A stretch of DNA of 64,000 nucleotides from Cytophagaceae bacterium (GTDB lineage Bacteria > Bacteroidota > Bacteroidia > Flavobacteriales > Flavobacteriaceae), in assembly GCA_002710685.1 (NCBI GenBank), contig PALD01000037.1:186001-250000 (forward strand), in the 5' to 3' direction. The notes below the pieces were generated by a model that was not told the DNA's origin, did not search any database, and saw only the letters and a list, made by a program, of their open reading frames with translations. Both the position numbers and the translations under genes were made by a program. Below, piece after piece: positions 17,461 to 27,207 of this stretch (position 1 is the stretch's first letter; each line of letters begins with the position of its first letter).

Positions 17461-18657
17461 TTATTCAATGATTTTCAAAGATTTACCCACCTTTGTAAAG
17501 GCTGCCAAAGCTTTGTTAATATGTTCCCTATCATGTGCGGCTGAAAGCTGTACACGTATCCTTGCTTTATCTTTAGGAACCACGGGATAGAAAAAACCTA
17601 TAACGTATATTCCTTCCTTAAGTAGCTCATTTGCCATAGTTTGTGATAATTTAGCATCATAAAGCATCACAGGTACGATTGCTGAGTCTCCATCTATAAT
17701 ATCAAATCCGGCCTTTTTCATTTCGTTTTTAAAGTAATTGGCATTGTCTTCCAGTTTATCCCGTAAGACAGTACTTTTTGATAAAATGTCAAAGACCTTA
17801 ATGGAGGCACCTACTATTGATGGCGCTAAGGAGTTACTGAATAGATATGGCCTTGACCTTTGCCTAAGAATCTCAATAATTTCCTTTTTGCCGGTGGTAT
17901 AGCCTCCCATTGCGCCGCCCAGGGCCTTACCTAAAGTCCCCGTGATTATATCTATTCTGCCCAAAACACCTTTTTCTTCAAGGGTGCCTATACCGGTTTC
18001 ACCTATAAATCCCGTGGCATGGCATTCATCAATCATGACCAGGGCATCATATTTATCTGCGAGATCACATATCCTATCTAATGGGGCAACAAGACCATCC
18101 ATGGAAAATACACCATCCGTCACGATTATTTTAAAGCGGCTTCCATCTTCATTGGCTTGTTTTAATTGTTTCTCAAGGTCAGCCATGTCCCCATTGGCAT
18201 ACCGGTACCGGGCCGCTTTACATAAACGGACCCCATCTATTATTGAGGCATGGTTTAAACTATCAGATATAATGGCATCCTCTTTTGAAAGCAGGGGTTC
18301 AAAAACCCCACCGTTAGCATCAAATGCTGCGGCATATAATATGGTGTCTTCCGTACCATAGAAATCTGCAATTTTAGCTTCAAGCTCCTTATGGATATCC
18401 TGGGTGCCACAAATAAAACGTACGGAGCTCATGCCATAACCATGGGAGTCAAGTGCGTCCTTGGCGGCCTGTATGACTTCTGGATGTGATGATAGCCCCA
18501 GGTAATTGTTTGCACAAAAATTGATTACTTCCTTACCGTCATCTAGTTTGATGACAGCGCCCTGGGGCGAGGTGATTATACGCTCGGTCTTATAGAGGCC
18601 TGCTTCTTTGATGTCTTCAAGCTCGGCCTGTAAATGGTCTTTGATTTTTCCGTACAT
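17461..18657 (-). CDS. kbl: Glycine C-acetyltransferase (2-amino-3-ketobutyrate CoA ligase)
   Basis: PLP enzyme that splits 2-amino-3-ketobutyrate with CoA into glycine and acetyl-CoA in threonine breakdown. The 398 residues follow the alpha-oxoamine synthase fold: [43 protein letters not shown] and the PLP lysine in [14 protein letters not shown]. Kbl is preferred over serine palmitoyltransferase or AONS because of the FCANNYLGL and VRFICGTQ signatures. It lies 32 bases after the AddA-like gene on the same strand, a pairing without a metabolic link. No threonine dehydrogenase gene is nearby. Confidence 0.94.
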   Translation of the reverse strand: MYGKIKDHLQAELEDIKEAGLYKTERIITSPQGAVIKLDDGKEVINFCANNYLGLSSHPEVIQAAKDALDSHGYGMSSVRFICGTQDIHKELEAKIADFYGTEDTILYAAAFDANGGVFEPLLSKEDAIISDSLNHASIIDGVRLCKAARYRYANGDMADLEKQLKQANEDGSRFKIIVTDGVFSMDGLVAPLDRICDLADKYDALVMIDECHATGFIGETGIGTLEEKGVLGRIDIITGTLGKALGGAMGGYTTGKKEIIEILRQRSRPYLFSNSLAPSIVGASIKVFDILSKSTVLRDKLEDNANYFKNEMKKAGFDIIDGDSAIVPVMLYDAKLSQTMANELLKEGIYVIGFFYPVVPKDKARIRVQLSAAHDREHINKALAAFTKVGKSLKIIE

Positions 18658-18689
18658 GATTGATTTTTTACAAAGGTAAGTTTTAACCT

Positions 18690-21600
18690 TTATACTAGAT
18701 GAAGCATTTTTTCTTCATTGAGGTATGCGATGACTTTAATCAAAATTTTATATCCCATGGCTTCTAGTGCCTCAGCATAGCCATTGATTTGAGCCACATG
18801 GTTTTCTTGTGGTTTTCCCGTCTTGTAATCAAGTAAAAGGACCTCTTTGTCTTTGGTGATTTCTACCCTGTCTGGCCGTATAACATTTCCTTTATAGATC
18901 AAATCCCTTTCTAGGTATAACTTGTTTTCAGCATTATAAAAACCGTGTTTTTCTAGACTGTTGATAAGGTCATGAAGGATTTTCTTTTGACCAGCAATAT
19001 CATTTTCTTCCAGAAGGCCTTGTTGCCTGGCACGTGTAATCACTTTTTCAACGTCATCCTTATATAAAACCTGAGCCAGTAGTTCATGCGCCATATTTCC
19101 ATTTTCTATGGCAGCTGCATAGCCATTTTCCCAGTAGGCTGTTGACTGGGTCACGACATGTATGTTGTGCTGAGCCTTAGGGGTAGATATCAAATCAATG
19201 GTGCTGGATTGTTTTGTCTTATCCTTTTTAAGTGATGTCCTTTTTTCACTGCCAAAGAAATATTCATCCTTTTCAGGGTGCCAATAACCAAAATCCTCGA
19301 GGTATTTTTGAAAAAGCTGAGAGTAATTGGCAGGGGTGCCTGCTGGTTTTGATGGGTCTTTGGTACTGGTGATTATATATAGCCTTTCTACCGCCCGGGT
19401 AAGGGCCACATACAGCGCGTTCATGTTGTCCAGCTGTTGCTGGTTGTTTATCAAGTTGTAAAGTGTAGCGGTATCTTCGTTATATTCTTGGAGTTTTTGG
19501 TTCTGTGAAATCAACAGGGCGGCAAACCCTTCATATTCTTGGGGGTTTGTTTCTAGCCAGTTCATGTCCCTGCTCTTTGTCATTTCGGTATCTGCAAATG
19601 GATAGATGACCACGGGAAATTCAAGTCCTTTGGATTTATGTATGGTCAATATCCTGATTGCTTCGGTATTTTCTGGGGTGCTTATGCTGAGTTTTGACTC
19701 GTTGCGGCACCACCACTCATAGAAACCATAAAGGCCCATTTGATTTTTTTCCGCGTAAGCGAAAACGTGGTCCAGAAAAAACTGTAGGTGTGCATTGGAC
19801 TGGCCATCGAGATGAAATGCACGCAATATATATTCCATTCCCTCGTACAATGGCAACTGGTTGAAGACATCCTGTTCAAAAGTAAACCCGGAAGAAGCCA
19901 ACGAAGCAAAAAGTTCCCGGGGTTCTAGATGGAGTCGCTCAAATATAAAAGTATGCGGGTCCTGCAACGTTAAGGTGTCAATGGCAAGAAACTCGAGTAT
20001 TCCCAGTGCAGCTTCCTTGTCTTCGGGCTGTAAGATGTAGCGCAAAATCGAGATGATGAACTTCACGGGCCTCGACTGGTTGAGCAACAGGCTTTCATTA
20101 GACACCACGGGGATGCCGTTAGATTGAAGGTGTTGCGCGATCAATACACCTTCAGAGTTTTTGCGCACTAGAATGCAGATTTCCCCCAGGTCATATTCTC
20201 TTGTGGCACGGTTGACCATCTCCAGCGTTTTTGCAAGGTACAGGGGTTCGGTTTCTTCCTTTTTTTGACCCACGACAAAAGAGATGTTCACATAGCCCCC
20301 CGTTTTGTGGTTGACATCCTGCCTGCTCGTGAGTTCATAAATAGCGCGGTATTCATCAGCATTTAATGTTTGCGCTATATGCGAAAAAAAAGTATTGTTG
20401 AAATCTATGACCTCCCGGTGGCTCCTCCAGTTTTTTTCAAGTGTGATGATTTCCTTCTCCTTTATCGTGAATGGATTGACATCTCCATACAATTCTATGA
20501 ACTGCTCGGGCATACGGCCACGCCAGCGATAGATGGATTGCTTGGGGTCGCCCACGATCATGAGGCTGTTGCTGGGCCTTGATTTTTCGGTAGATGAAAG
20601 TGCGTTGTCAATCAAGGGTATCATATTGTTCCATTGCAGTACGGAGGTGTCCTGAAATTCATCAATAAAATAATATGCATAGCGCTCGCCCAGCCGTTCA
20701 TAGATAAAGGGAGTGGGCTGCCCCACGATGGTCTTGTTGATGATATCATTGAACTCTGAGATAAGCACCAGGTTTTTTTCTTGCTTTATCTTTTCAATCT
20801 CGTTCTTGATGGCCTGCAAGACAGATAACGGGGTGATGCTTTTAAGTAGTTCTTCCTTGAGTTGAAGTTGTGGTATTTCTTCTTTGATTTTTATAAAATG
20901 GTGCACAAGCGCGGGAGCGATTGCTTCAATGGTGTCCTTGATTTCTTGTTTTTGCCCTTTAGTATACAGTATTGATGAATCTTCTTCTAGTGTTTGTGCC
21001 CATTTTGAATTGAGGTCAATACTGTAATTCTCAACTAGCAGTTTCTCGATATTGTTAGGAAAGGTGCCGCGGTTAAAATCTTTCTTTGTCAACCCATTTG
21101 CATGAATAAGCTCCATGATCTTTGTGGCCGCTTCTTTTATTGATGATTTGGCAATGGCCATACTCTTCTTGAGATGGGCTTTAAGATTATCAAAATCAGA
21201 CAAGGATTTTTCCTTGAGCAAATCAAGGTATGACCTGTGGTTCTCGTTGAGCAGCATCCTGCCTATTTGATAAAAATCGCGCGAGATGTCCCAGCTTCTA
21301 TCTTCATTGGTTTTTTCTAGGGCATAATCAATCAGCAGGGGGGTGAGCTGTTCATCATCACCCACCTGGTCAATAAGGTTTGCAATGGCCTGCTCCAGGA
21401 TTTCCTCTGTCCTGAGCTCTACCTCAAAGCTTTGTGAAATACGCAGGTCATGGGCAAAAGTGCGTATTATCCTGTGGGTAAAGGTGTCTATGGTAACCAC
21501 ATCAAACGAGGCATAATCCTGTATGATGTTCTTGAGGATCCTTCTTGATTTTTGCTGGGCATCCTTTGCCGTAAGGCCGGTCTGTATCAATAATTCTTTA

Positions 21601-21848
21601 AACATGGGAGAGGGCTTCTCCATGTTGTGGCTGCTTGAAAATTCCCGTAGGCTTTCAATGATCCTTGATTTCATTTCGGCGACAGCCTTATTTGTAAACG
21701 TGATGGCAAGGATATGGCTAAAGACAAACTCGTTCTCAGAACGCAATAAAATGTATAGATAATTGCTTACCAGCGAAAAGGTCTTTCCTGCCCCGGCAGA
21801 GGCGTTATAGATTGAAAATGCTGGTTTTTCCTGTGTAAGGTTGCTCAT
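18690..21848 (-). CDS. addA: AddA-like UvrD/REP helicase with RecB-type nuclease
   Basis: The motor and nuclease subunit of an AddAB-type DNA break resection machine. The 1052-residue protein has Walker [12 protein letters not shown] at residues 16-26, motif Ia [18 protein letters not shown], Walker [10 protein letters not shown], motif [16 protein letters not shown], motif [20 protein letters not shown] and [13 protein letters not shown], and a C-terminal PD-(D/E)XK nuclease with [12 protein letters not shown]. Bacteroidota enzymes of this type are about 150 residues shorter than Bacillus AddA. The partner addB-like gene is downstream, after kbl and ompA. A dispersed palindrome lies at 19748-19764 (FAYAEK). 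Confidence 0.9.
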   Translation of the reverse strand: MSNLTQEKPAFSIYNASAGAGKTFSLVSNYLYILLRSENEFVFSHILAITFTNKAVAEMKSRIIESLREFSSSHNMEKPSPMFKELLIQTGLTAKDAQQKSRRILKNIIQDYASFDVVTIDTFTHRIIRTFAHDLRISQSFEVELRTEEILEQAIANLIDQVGDDEQLTPLLIDYALEKTNEDRSWDISRDFYQIGRMLLNENHRSYLDLLKEKSLSDFDNLKAHLKKSMAIAKSSIKEAATKIMELIHANGLTKKDFNRGTFPNNIEKLLVENYSIDLNSKWAQTLEEDSSILYTKGQKQEIKDTIEAIAPALVHHFIKIKEEIPQLQLKEELLKSITPLSVLQAIKNEIEKIKQEKNLVLISEFNDIINKTIVGQPTPFIYERLGERYAYYFIDEFQDTSVLQWNNMIPLIDNALSSTEKSRPSNSLMIVGDPKQSIYRWRGRMPEQFIELYGDVNPFTIKEKEIITLEKNWRSHREVIDFNNTFFSHIAQTLNADEYRAIYELTSRQDVNHKTGGYVNISFVVGQKKEETEPLYLAKTLEMVNRATREYDLGEICILVRKNSEGVLIAQHLQSNGIPVVSNESLLLNQSRPVKFIISILRYILQPEDKEAALGILEFLAIDTLTLQDPHTFIFERLHLEPRELFASLASSGFTFEQDVFNQLPLYEGMEYILRAFHLDGQSNAHLQFFLDHVFAYAEKNQMGLYGFYEWWCRNESKLSISTPENTEAIRILTIHKSKGLEFPVVIYPFADTEMTKSRDMNWLETNPQEYEGFAALLISQNQKLQEYNEDTATLYNLINNQQQLDNMNALYVALTRAVERLYIITSTKDPSKPAGTPANYSQLFQKYLEDFGYWHPEKDEYFFGSEKRTSLKKDKTKQSSTIDLISTPKAQHNIHVVTQSTAYWENGYAAAIENGNMAHELLAQVLYKDDVEKVITRARQQGLLEENDIAGQKKILHDLINSLEKHGFYNAENKLYLERDLIYKGNVIRPDRVEITKDKEVLLLDYKTGKPQENHVAQINGYAEALEAMGYKILIKVIAYLNEEKMLHLV
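19748..19764. repeat. Dispersed GNAA-loop palindrome in addA
   Basis: TTTCCGCGTAAGCGAAA, stem TTTCCGC/GCGAAA around a GTAA loop. Confidence 0.7.
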
Positions 21849-21960
21849 AAAATATGAAGGTATATGACCAATTTAGCAAAATTTAGCACTATCTGCTTTT
21901 GAACTATAAAACTTAAGACTTTTATAACACGAAACCATCCCTGCTTGCGGTTGTTATTCG

Positions 21961-21968
21961 TAACTTTG
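21961..21968 (+). promoter_or_regulatory. -7 element of sod
   Basis: TAACTTTG (TAnnTTTG), 39 bases before the preferred ATG at 22008. It supports that start and rules out the in-frame ATG at 21945, which lies upstream of the promoter. No clear -33 element was found. Confidence 0.55.
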
Positions 21969-22007
21969 ATAGACAATTTAATATTAACAGATAAAATCTA
22001 TAATACA

Positions 22008-22616
22008 ATGGCTTTTGAACTTCCAGAATTACCATATTCTAAAGACGCCTTAGAGCCTCATATCGACCAGGCTACAATGGCGGTGCACCATGACAAGCAC
22101 CACGCAGGATACACTAATAAACTCAACGCTGCCATAGAGGGTACAGACCTTGAGGGCAAGACGATAGAAAATATCTTAATCAACCTAGACATGTCAAACA
22201 GCGCCGTGAGAAACAACGGCGGTGGATATTACAATCATGACCTGTTCTGGAAAGTGATGTCGCCAAACGGCGGTGGAGAACCTACAGGTGAACTTGCAGA
22301 GGCTATCAACAGCGCCTTTGGTTCTTTTGAGGATTTTAAGGAAAAATTCATTTCAGCTGCCGGTGGCCAGTTTGGTTCAGGGTGGGCATGGCTTTGCGTT
22401 CATGAAGGAGGCAAGGTAGAAGTATGTGCAACACCTAACCAAGATAACCCACTAATGCCCGGAGTGGGCTGCGGCGGAACACCTATCCTAGGTGTAGACG
22501 TATGGGAACATGCGTATTACCTAAAATACCAAAACCTTCGCCCAGATTATCTCAAAGCATTCTTTAATGTGATCAACTGGGAAGAAGTAGCAAGTAATTA
22601 TGCCAAGGCAAAATAA
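22008..22616 (+). CDS. sod: Superoxide dismutase (Fe/Mn family)
   Basis: Cytoplasmic enzyme converting superoxide to H2O2 and O2. From the ATG at 22008 ([20 protein letters not shown]) it has 202 residues, the normal size. Metal ligands are His in [13 protein letters not shown] context, His in YYNHDLFW, and Asp and His in [24 protein letters not shown] precedes the active-site region. The Gly/Gln pattern does not let me decide safely between iron and manganese. A GNRA-loop terminator follows 23 bases after the stop. Confidence 0.95.
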   Translation: MAFELPELPYSKDALEPHIDQATMAVHHDKHHAGYTNKLNAAIEGTDLEGKTIENILINLDMSNSAVRNNGGGYYNHDLFWKVMSPNGGGEPTGELAEAINSAFGSFEDFKEKFISAAGGQFGSGWAWLCVHEGGKVEVCATPNQDNPLMPGVGCGGTPILGVDVWEHAYYLKYQNLRPDYLKAFFNVINWEEVASNYAKAK

Positions 22617-22639
22617 TTTGCGCACTAATAAATGCATGG

Positions 22640-22666
22640 GCCATCGCGAAAGCGGTGGCTTTTTTA
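22640..22666 (+). terminator. Intrinsic terminator after sod, GAAA loop
   Basis: GCCATCGC, loop GAAA, GCGGTGGC (one T-G pair), then TTTTTTATTTTT. The core TCGCGAAAGCG resembles the dispersed palindrome family. The stop codon of the convergent DUF1080 gene lies in the T tail. Confidence 0.88.
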
Positions 22667-23593
22667 TTTTTGGGTAATCGGCGTTATATCTATCGCCCTA
22701 AATTCAACAGGGCCATGGTCTCCCTGAAGCATTATTGGTCCAGGTTCGGCCTCATGATTATCCAGGGCTCCTCCGGTCATTCCTGCTATGTTTTGCCCAT
22801 CTATAATGGTTTTTCCATTCGCTTCAATGGTTACTCTTCTTCCAATTAATGTAATGTCATAAGATTGCCACTCCCCAGCTTTCATTGCCACATTTTCATT
22901 AGGTGTAAGTAATCCATATACTCCACCAAAATAAATGGATGATGGAGGTGTCCCTATATTATCTGCAATCTGCACTTCATAACGTCCCCTTAAATAGAGC
23001 CCACTATTACTCTCTTTGGGATATTTAAATTCTACGTGGATCTTGAAATCCTTGAACTTCTCTTTAGTTACTAAGTTAACACCGCTCTTGTCACTTCTTA
23101 GAATTCCATCCACCACTTTCCATTGATTCCCGTCCTTTATCTCCCATCCATCAAGATTTTTTCCATTGAACAAAGTTATCTTCTTGCCCATTTTAAAATC
23201 TTCATAATAGGGTAGTTCTGGGGCTTTTTCTCCTTTCCATGAATATGTTTTACCATTGACGTAAACCATGGTTCCTTTCAATCCGTCACCTTCCATTGTG
23301 AACTGAAATTGCATATTTGCCGCTCCCGGTTCCCATTGAGGGGGGATTTCAAATGCAAAAACATCCCCGTACTTTTTGACCTCTGCAATAGGCCTGGCAC
23401 TCCCAAAGGCATAGGTAAACCTGCCTATTAAAGTATTGGTTCCTGAGTGCATCACTTCTAGCCAACTGGGATATTCCACCCCTTCCTGACTAATGGTTAG
23501 GTTCCACCGTCCTTCTAAAGGATGTCCTTCTTGAGCGGTGAATGATAAAAAATTAAAAATGAGAACTGAGAAAAATAAAAATCTGTATTTCAT
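22664..23593 (-). CDS. Secreted DUF1080 protein (3-keto-disaccharide hydrolase family)
   Basis: Exported by a signal peptide (MKYRFLFFSVLIFNFLSFTAQ). Residues 140-309 form a concanavalin-like jelly roll with the family signature ITLFNGKNLDGWEI and SGLYLRGRYEVQI, and the late GGALDNHEAEPGPIMLQGDHG. Members of this family occur in sugar-degradation loci and some cleave 3-keto-glycosides. The N-terminal 115 residues (GRWNLTISQEG ... FQFTMEGDGLKGTMVY) form an extra beta domain. No other glycan-use genes are nearby, so the substrate is unknown. Confidence 0.85.
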   Translation of the reverse strand: MKYRFLFFSVLIFNFLSFTAQEGHPLEGRWNLTISQEGVEYPSWLEVMHSGTNTLIGRFTYAFGSARPIAEVKKYGDVFAFEIPPQWEPGAANMQFQFTMEGDGLKGTMVYVNGKTYSWKGEKAPELPYYEDFKMGKKITLFNGKNLDGWEIKDGNQWKVVDGILRSDKSGVNLVTKEKFKDFKIHVEFKYPKESNSGLYLRGRYEVQIADNIGTPPSSIYFGGVYGLLTPNENVAMKAGEWQSYDITLIGRRVTIEANGKTIIDGQNIAGMTGGALDNHEAEPGPIMLQGDHGPVEFRAIDITPITQK

Positions 23594-23930
23594 AAATATT
23601 CTGCTTCTTTAACGTATCGTATCCTTTCAAATATAGTTCATAAATGCCCTAAGCTCTTGCTTTAAATTAGAAAAATTCATGCTATAATAAAACACCATAG
23701 CAAAATGGTTCAAGTAGTTTTTACTGTTTGAGGTGGGAAAATTGCATGCAGAACTTGATTTCAAAGGGGTAGTCGAGATTTATACCTGCCTTTCCGTTAA
23801 GCAGGTGCTCCGTGGTAGTGTGGAAGTTGCACTGCAGCAACCTTGCAAATAAAAATTCTAGATATGAATAATTTACATGGGTTGTGCCCTTCCGTCATCT
23901 TAAGGCCTTCAGTCTAGAGTATCTAAACCA

Positions 23931-23980
23931 CTCGCCACCCCGGCAGCGATTTGCCCCAAATAAAAAAGGTGGAAAGAATC
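23931..23980. repeat. 50-base direct repeat, copy 1 (terminator arm lost)
   Basis: Begins CTCGCCACCCCGGCAGCGAT and ends AAGGTGGAAAGAATC. It matches 24078-24127 at 46 of 50 positions, counted by eye. It holds only the 5' arm of the terminator hairpin. Confidence 0.8.
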
Positions 23981-24077
23981 GAATGAGATGAGAAACGGCT
24001 CGCCACTTAGATTTTTATGAATGTGGTGGATATTCATGTTGAAACATATCGTTTAAGACAAGTGGCATTGATCTATG

Positions 24078-24127
24078 CTCGCCACCCAGGTAGCGATTTG
24101 GGCCAAATAAAAAAGGTGGAAAGAATC
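24078..24127. repeat. 50-base direct repeat, copy 2 (leads into intact terminator)
   Basis: Begins CTCGCCACCCAGGTAGCGAT and ends AAGGTGGAAAGAATC. Here the sequence continues with CACCTTTTTT and completes the hairpin. Confidence 0.8.
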
Positions 24128-24137
24128 CACCTTTTTT
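24109..24137 (-). terminator. Bidirectional-type terminator downstream of purF
   Basis: AAAAAAGGTGG, 7-base loop, CCACCTTTTTT. T-runs on both strands. It lies 130 bases after the purF stop, so it could end purF or the short upstream region. Confidence 0.7.
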
Positions 24138-24266
24138 GCCCCAAATCTACCATGAACTTAACCTACTTATGCTATGGCAGGGTTAAATATATGTTTATAA
24201 AAGATTTTAAAACAAACATTTTAGACTAAAGGCTTTTTAATTAGTTAAACTACACAAAACCAATTT

Positions 24267-26168
24267 TTAATAGGCTCTGGCAACATTGCCCTCCACATAA
24301 TTGATAAAGGCACGGTTTACTACCCGGTTACCACCCGGAGTGGGATAATCACCAGTAAAGTACCAGTCACCTAGATTCTTGGGGCATGCCTTGTGCAGGT
24401 CATCAACCTTTTGATAGATGATGCTGACCTCAGGCTTGATGGTTTCATCCTTTAGCAATTCGGCAATTTTAGAAGAAATCTCCTCATCTGTAAAAGGTTT
24501 ATAGATTTCCTTGACATAATTCTTGACGTTCTTGTCCTCAAACTCGGTTTGTGATAGGCATTTTTCATACACCTCGTTGATAAGGCCTTCCTTGCCAGTG
24601 TCTTTGAGCAGCTCTACCGCAGCCCTAAAGGCCACAAAATCCTGAAGCTTTGCCATGTCAATGCCATAACAATCTGGGTAACGTATCTGTGGAGCAGATG
24701 AAACTATCACGATTTTCTTTGGCGAAAGCCTACTCATCATCTTGATGATGCTCTTTTTTAAAGTCGTGCCCCGCACGATACTATCATCAATGATCACCAG
24801 GTTGTCCGTCTCTTTAACAACACCGTAGGTGACATCATAGACGTGCGCCACAAGGTCGTCACGGCTGCTGTCTTCGGTGATGAAGGTGCGCAGTTTGACA
24901 TCCTTGATCGCGATTTTTTCAGTTCTCAGCTTGCGCGAAAGAATCTTTTCTAGGTTATCCTTGTCAAGAGAGACCCTCTTCTCCATGATCTCGTCCATCT
25001 TTTGTACATCAAGTTCATGTTGTGCGGCCTCTACCATACCATAAAAAGAAGTTTCGGCAGTATTGGGTATGTAACTGAAGACCGTATTGTGGGTGTCATG
25101 GTCTATCTCCTTGAGCACCGCGGGCATCAACAACCTGCCCAGCTCCTTGCGTTCTTGGTAGATTTCGGCATCACTGCCCCGTGAAAAGTAGATGCGTTCA
25201 AAAGAACAGGCCTTTCTGGGGAGCGGTTCATGTATTTCCTGAAGAGACATGCTGCCGTTTTTCTTGATGATAAGGGCATGCCCGGGATCAAGTTCTTCAA
25301 CTGCGTCAAAGGGGGCGTTGAACACCGTTTGGATAACAGGGCGTTCACTGGCCACCACGATGACTTCGTCATCTTTATAATAGTAAGCTGGTCGTATCCC
25401 TGCGGGATCTCTAAGCACAAATGCGTCACCATGCCCTAGAAGCCCGGCCATGGCATAGCCACCATCCCAGTCTTTAGCAGCCTTGCGCAAAATCTTTGCA
25501 ACGTTGAGCCTTTCGGCGATAAGTGGTGAGGCCTGGAATTTTGAATAGCCTTCCTTTTTGAGCTTCTTGTATAATTTTGCGACAGCGTCATCAAGAAAAT
25601 GACCTATTTTTTCCATCACGGTGATGGTATCTGCCCTTTCCTTGGGGTGCTGGCCCAGCTCAACAAGCTTGTTGAAGAGGGTAAACACATTGGTCATGTT
25701 GAAGTTGCCGGCGACAATAAGGTTACGGTGCATCCAGTTGTTCTGCCTTAAGAAGGGGTGGACGCTCTCCACACTGTTCTTGCCAAATGTGCCATAGCGC
25801 ACATGGCCCAGGAGAAGTTCGCCTATGTAGGGAACATTCTTTTTTTGCCATGCAACATCATTTGCATCTTCAGGGCTGGCGGCAGCAAGGGTCTCGTTTA
25901 TGCGGGAGTTGATCTGCGCAAAGATATCCTGGATGGGCTGTTGTGCCACGCTGCGTTGACGGCTTATATATCGCTCGCCCGGGTGCATGTCAAGCTTTAT
26001 ACTGGCAAAACCGGCACCATCCTGGCCACGGTTGTGCTGTTTTTCCATCATGAGGTACATCTTGTTGACCCCATAAAAGGCAGTGCCATACTTCTCTTTG
26101 TAATACTCAAGGGGCTTAAGCAAGCGTATTACTGATATTCCACATTCATGTTTTAAGGCGTCGCTCAT
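24267..26168 (-). CDS. purF: Amidophosphoribosyltransferase (long Bacteroidota type)
   Basis: Catalyses the first committed step of purine synthesis, PRPP plus glutamine to phosphoribosylamine. The protein has 633 residues, over 100 more than the E. coli enzyme. The Ntn nucleophile is Cys9 (MSDALKHE then CGISVI), so a propeptide of eight residues must be removed. The glutaminase part has QHNRGQDGAGF and LLGHVRYGTFG. The PRT part has the PRPP loop VIIDDSIVRGTT near residue 456. A strong hairpin lies 15 bases before the ATG. purN is 2 kb upstream, so two purine genes share this strand and region. Confidence 0.95.
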   Translation of the reverse strand: MSDALKHECGISVIRLLKPLEYYKEKYGTAFYGVNKMYLMMEKQHNRGQDGAGFASIKLDMHPGERYISRQRSVAQQPIQDIFAQINSRINETLAAASPEDANDVAWQKKNVPYIGELLLGHVRYGTFGKNSVESVHPFLRQNNWMHRNLIVAGNFNMTNVFTLFNKLVELGQHPKERADTITVMEKIGHFLDDAVAKLYKKLKKEGYSKFQASPLIAERLNVAKILRKAAKDWDGGYAMAGLLGHGDAFVLRDPAGIRPAYYYKDDEVIVVASERPVIQTVFNAPFDAVEELDPGHALIIKKNGSMSLQEIHEPLPRKACSFERIYFSRGSDAEIYQERKELGRLLMPAVLKEIDHDTHNTVFSYIPNTAETSFYGMVEAAQHELDVQKMDEIMEKRVSLDKDNLEKILSRKLRTEKIAIKDVKLRTFITEDSSRDDLVAHVYDVTYGVVKETDNLVIIDDSIVRGTTLKKSIIKMMSRLSPKKIVIVSSAPQIRYPDCYGIDMAKLQDFVAFRAAVELLKDTGKEGLINEVYEKCLSQTEFEDKNVKNYVKEIYKPFTDEEISSKIAELLKDETIKPEVSIIYQKVDDLHKACPKNLGDWYFTGDYPTPGGNRVVNRAFINYVEGNVARAY

Positions 26169-26183
26169 AGCATATAAATGAAG

Positions 26184-26206
26184 GCGCCCTCCAGACGGGA
26201 GGGCGC
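26184..26206 (-). promoter_or_regulatory. Hairpin in the purF leader
   Basis: GCGCCCTCC and GGAGGGCGC, nine perfect pairs around AGACG, between the PfkB kinase stop and the purF ATG. On the minus strand no T-run follows directly (CTTCATTT), so it is either a weak terminator of the kinase gene or a leader structure of purF. Confidence 0.6.
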
Positions 26207-26212
26207 GTATTT

Positions 26213-27139
26213 TTAATTTAATTCTATATCAAACTGCGTAAGTTTCTTGAACCGCTGCAGCCTTTTGGTTATTTCTTTTTCGGTTAAGTCCTGCATTCTC
26301 TCGGTGCCAAATTTCTCCACACAAAATGAAGCTAGGTTTGAGCCGTGAATGATTGCCCTTTTCATATTCTCAAAAGAGGTGTCGCCCGTGCTGGCGATAT
26401 ATCCTGAGAAACCTCCAGCAAATGTATCACCGGCACCCGTGGGGTCAAAAACTTCTTCAAGCGGTAGGGCAGGCGCAAAGAATATATCTTCTCCCTCAAA
26501 AAGCAGGGCGCCGTGCTCACCTTTTTTTATGACTACAAACTTAGGCCCCATCTCATGGATTTTCTTGGCGGCAACCACCAGGGAATATTCACCGGTCAGC
26601 TGGCGTGCCTCTTCATCATTAATGGTAATGACATCCACGCGGGCGATGATGTCCTTAAGGTCATCCAGGGCACTGTCCATCCAGAAGTTCATGGTGTCCA
26701 GCACCACAAGCTTTGGCTTTTTGTTCATCTGGTCCAGCACGCTGCTCTGTACAAGGGGGTGCAGGTTGCCCAGTACAACAACTTCAGCATCCTTATAATC
26801 TTCGGGAACTTTGGGGTTAAAATCCCCCAGGGTGTTCAGCTCTGTGATCAAGGTATCCCTTGAGTTGAGGTCGTTGTGGTAGCGCCCTTTCCAAAAAAAG
26901 GTCTTCCCGCCCTTTACAACTTCAATACCTTCTATATTAATACCATTGTCTGTAAGCAGGTCAAGATACCCTTGTGGAAAATCTTCTCCCACCACGGATA
27001 TCACTGCTGCATCAACGTCGTACCTAGAAGCGGCCAGGCTTATAAAAGTACCGGCACCACCCAGGATTTTGCCGGTCTTGCCAAAGGGAGACTCAATCTC
27101 GTCAAATGCACAAGAACCAACAATCAATAATTTACCCAT
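26213..27139 (-). CDS. PfkB-family sugar/nucleoside kinase
   Basis: Ribokinase-type kinase. From 27139 (MGKLLIVGSCAFDEIESP) it has 308 residues. A more distal ATG at 27178 adds an unsupported leader. Motif 1 is GKILGGAGTFISLAASR and motif 2 with the catalytic Asp is DPTGAGDTFAGGFSGYI. The substrate cannot be told from the sequence. The position just before purF suggests a nucleoside or ribose substrate, which is only an inference. Confidence 0.87.
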   Translation of the reverse strand: MGKLLIVGSCAFDEIESPFGKTGKILGGAGTFISLAASRYDVDAAVISVVGEDFPQGYLDLLTDNGINIEGIEVVKGGKTFFWKGRYHNDLNSRDTLITELNTLGDFNPKVPEDYKDAEVVVLGNLHPLVQSSVLDQMNKKPKLVVLDTMNFWMDSALDDLKDIIARVDVITINDEEARQLTGEYSLVVAAKKIHEMGPKFVVIKKGEHGALLFEGEDIFFAPALPLEEVFDPTGAGDTFAGGFSGYIASTGDTSFENMKRAIIHGSNLASFCVEKFGTERMQDLTEKEITKRLQRFKKLTQFDIELN

Positions 27140-27207
27140 CAAAAAAATTTTTGCAAATATACATATTTGGATGGCCAATCATAAGCCCCGCCAACCCTTT
27201 GGGAATT

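Larger units (their letters stand above)
23594..24266. other. 673-base stretch without a convincing gene
   Basis: Stop codons interrupt all frames. A frame of 70 codons at 24017-24229 runs through a terminator and is rejected. The stretch holds an imperfect 50-base direct repeat (23931-23980 and 24078-24127) and the purF terminator. The part at 23594-23930 shows nothing I can interpret. Confidence 0.6.

Noticed and set aside
22640..22659. Counting the sod terminator as a full member of the dispersed palindrome family
   Set aside because: It shares TCGCGAAAGCG but has a longer, different stem and a T-tract, so terminator function explains it.
24017..24229. 70-codon plus-strand frame downstream of purF
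   Set aside because: It runs through the terminator hairpin and the direct repeat, has no recognisable domain and no promoter.
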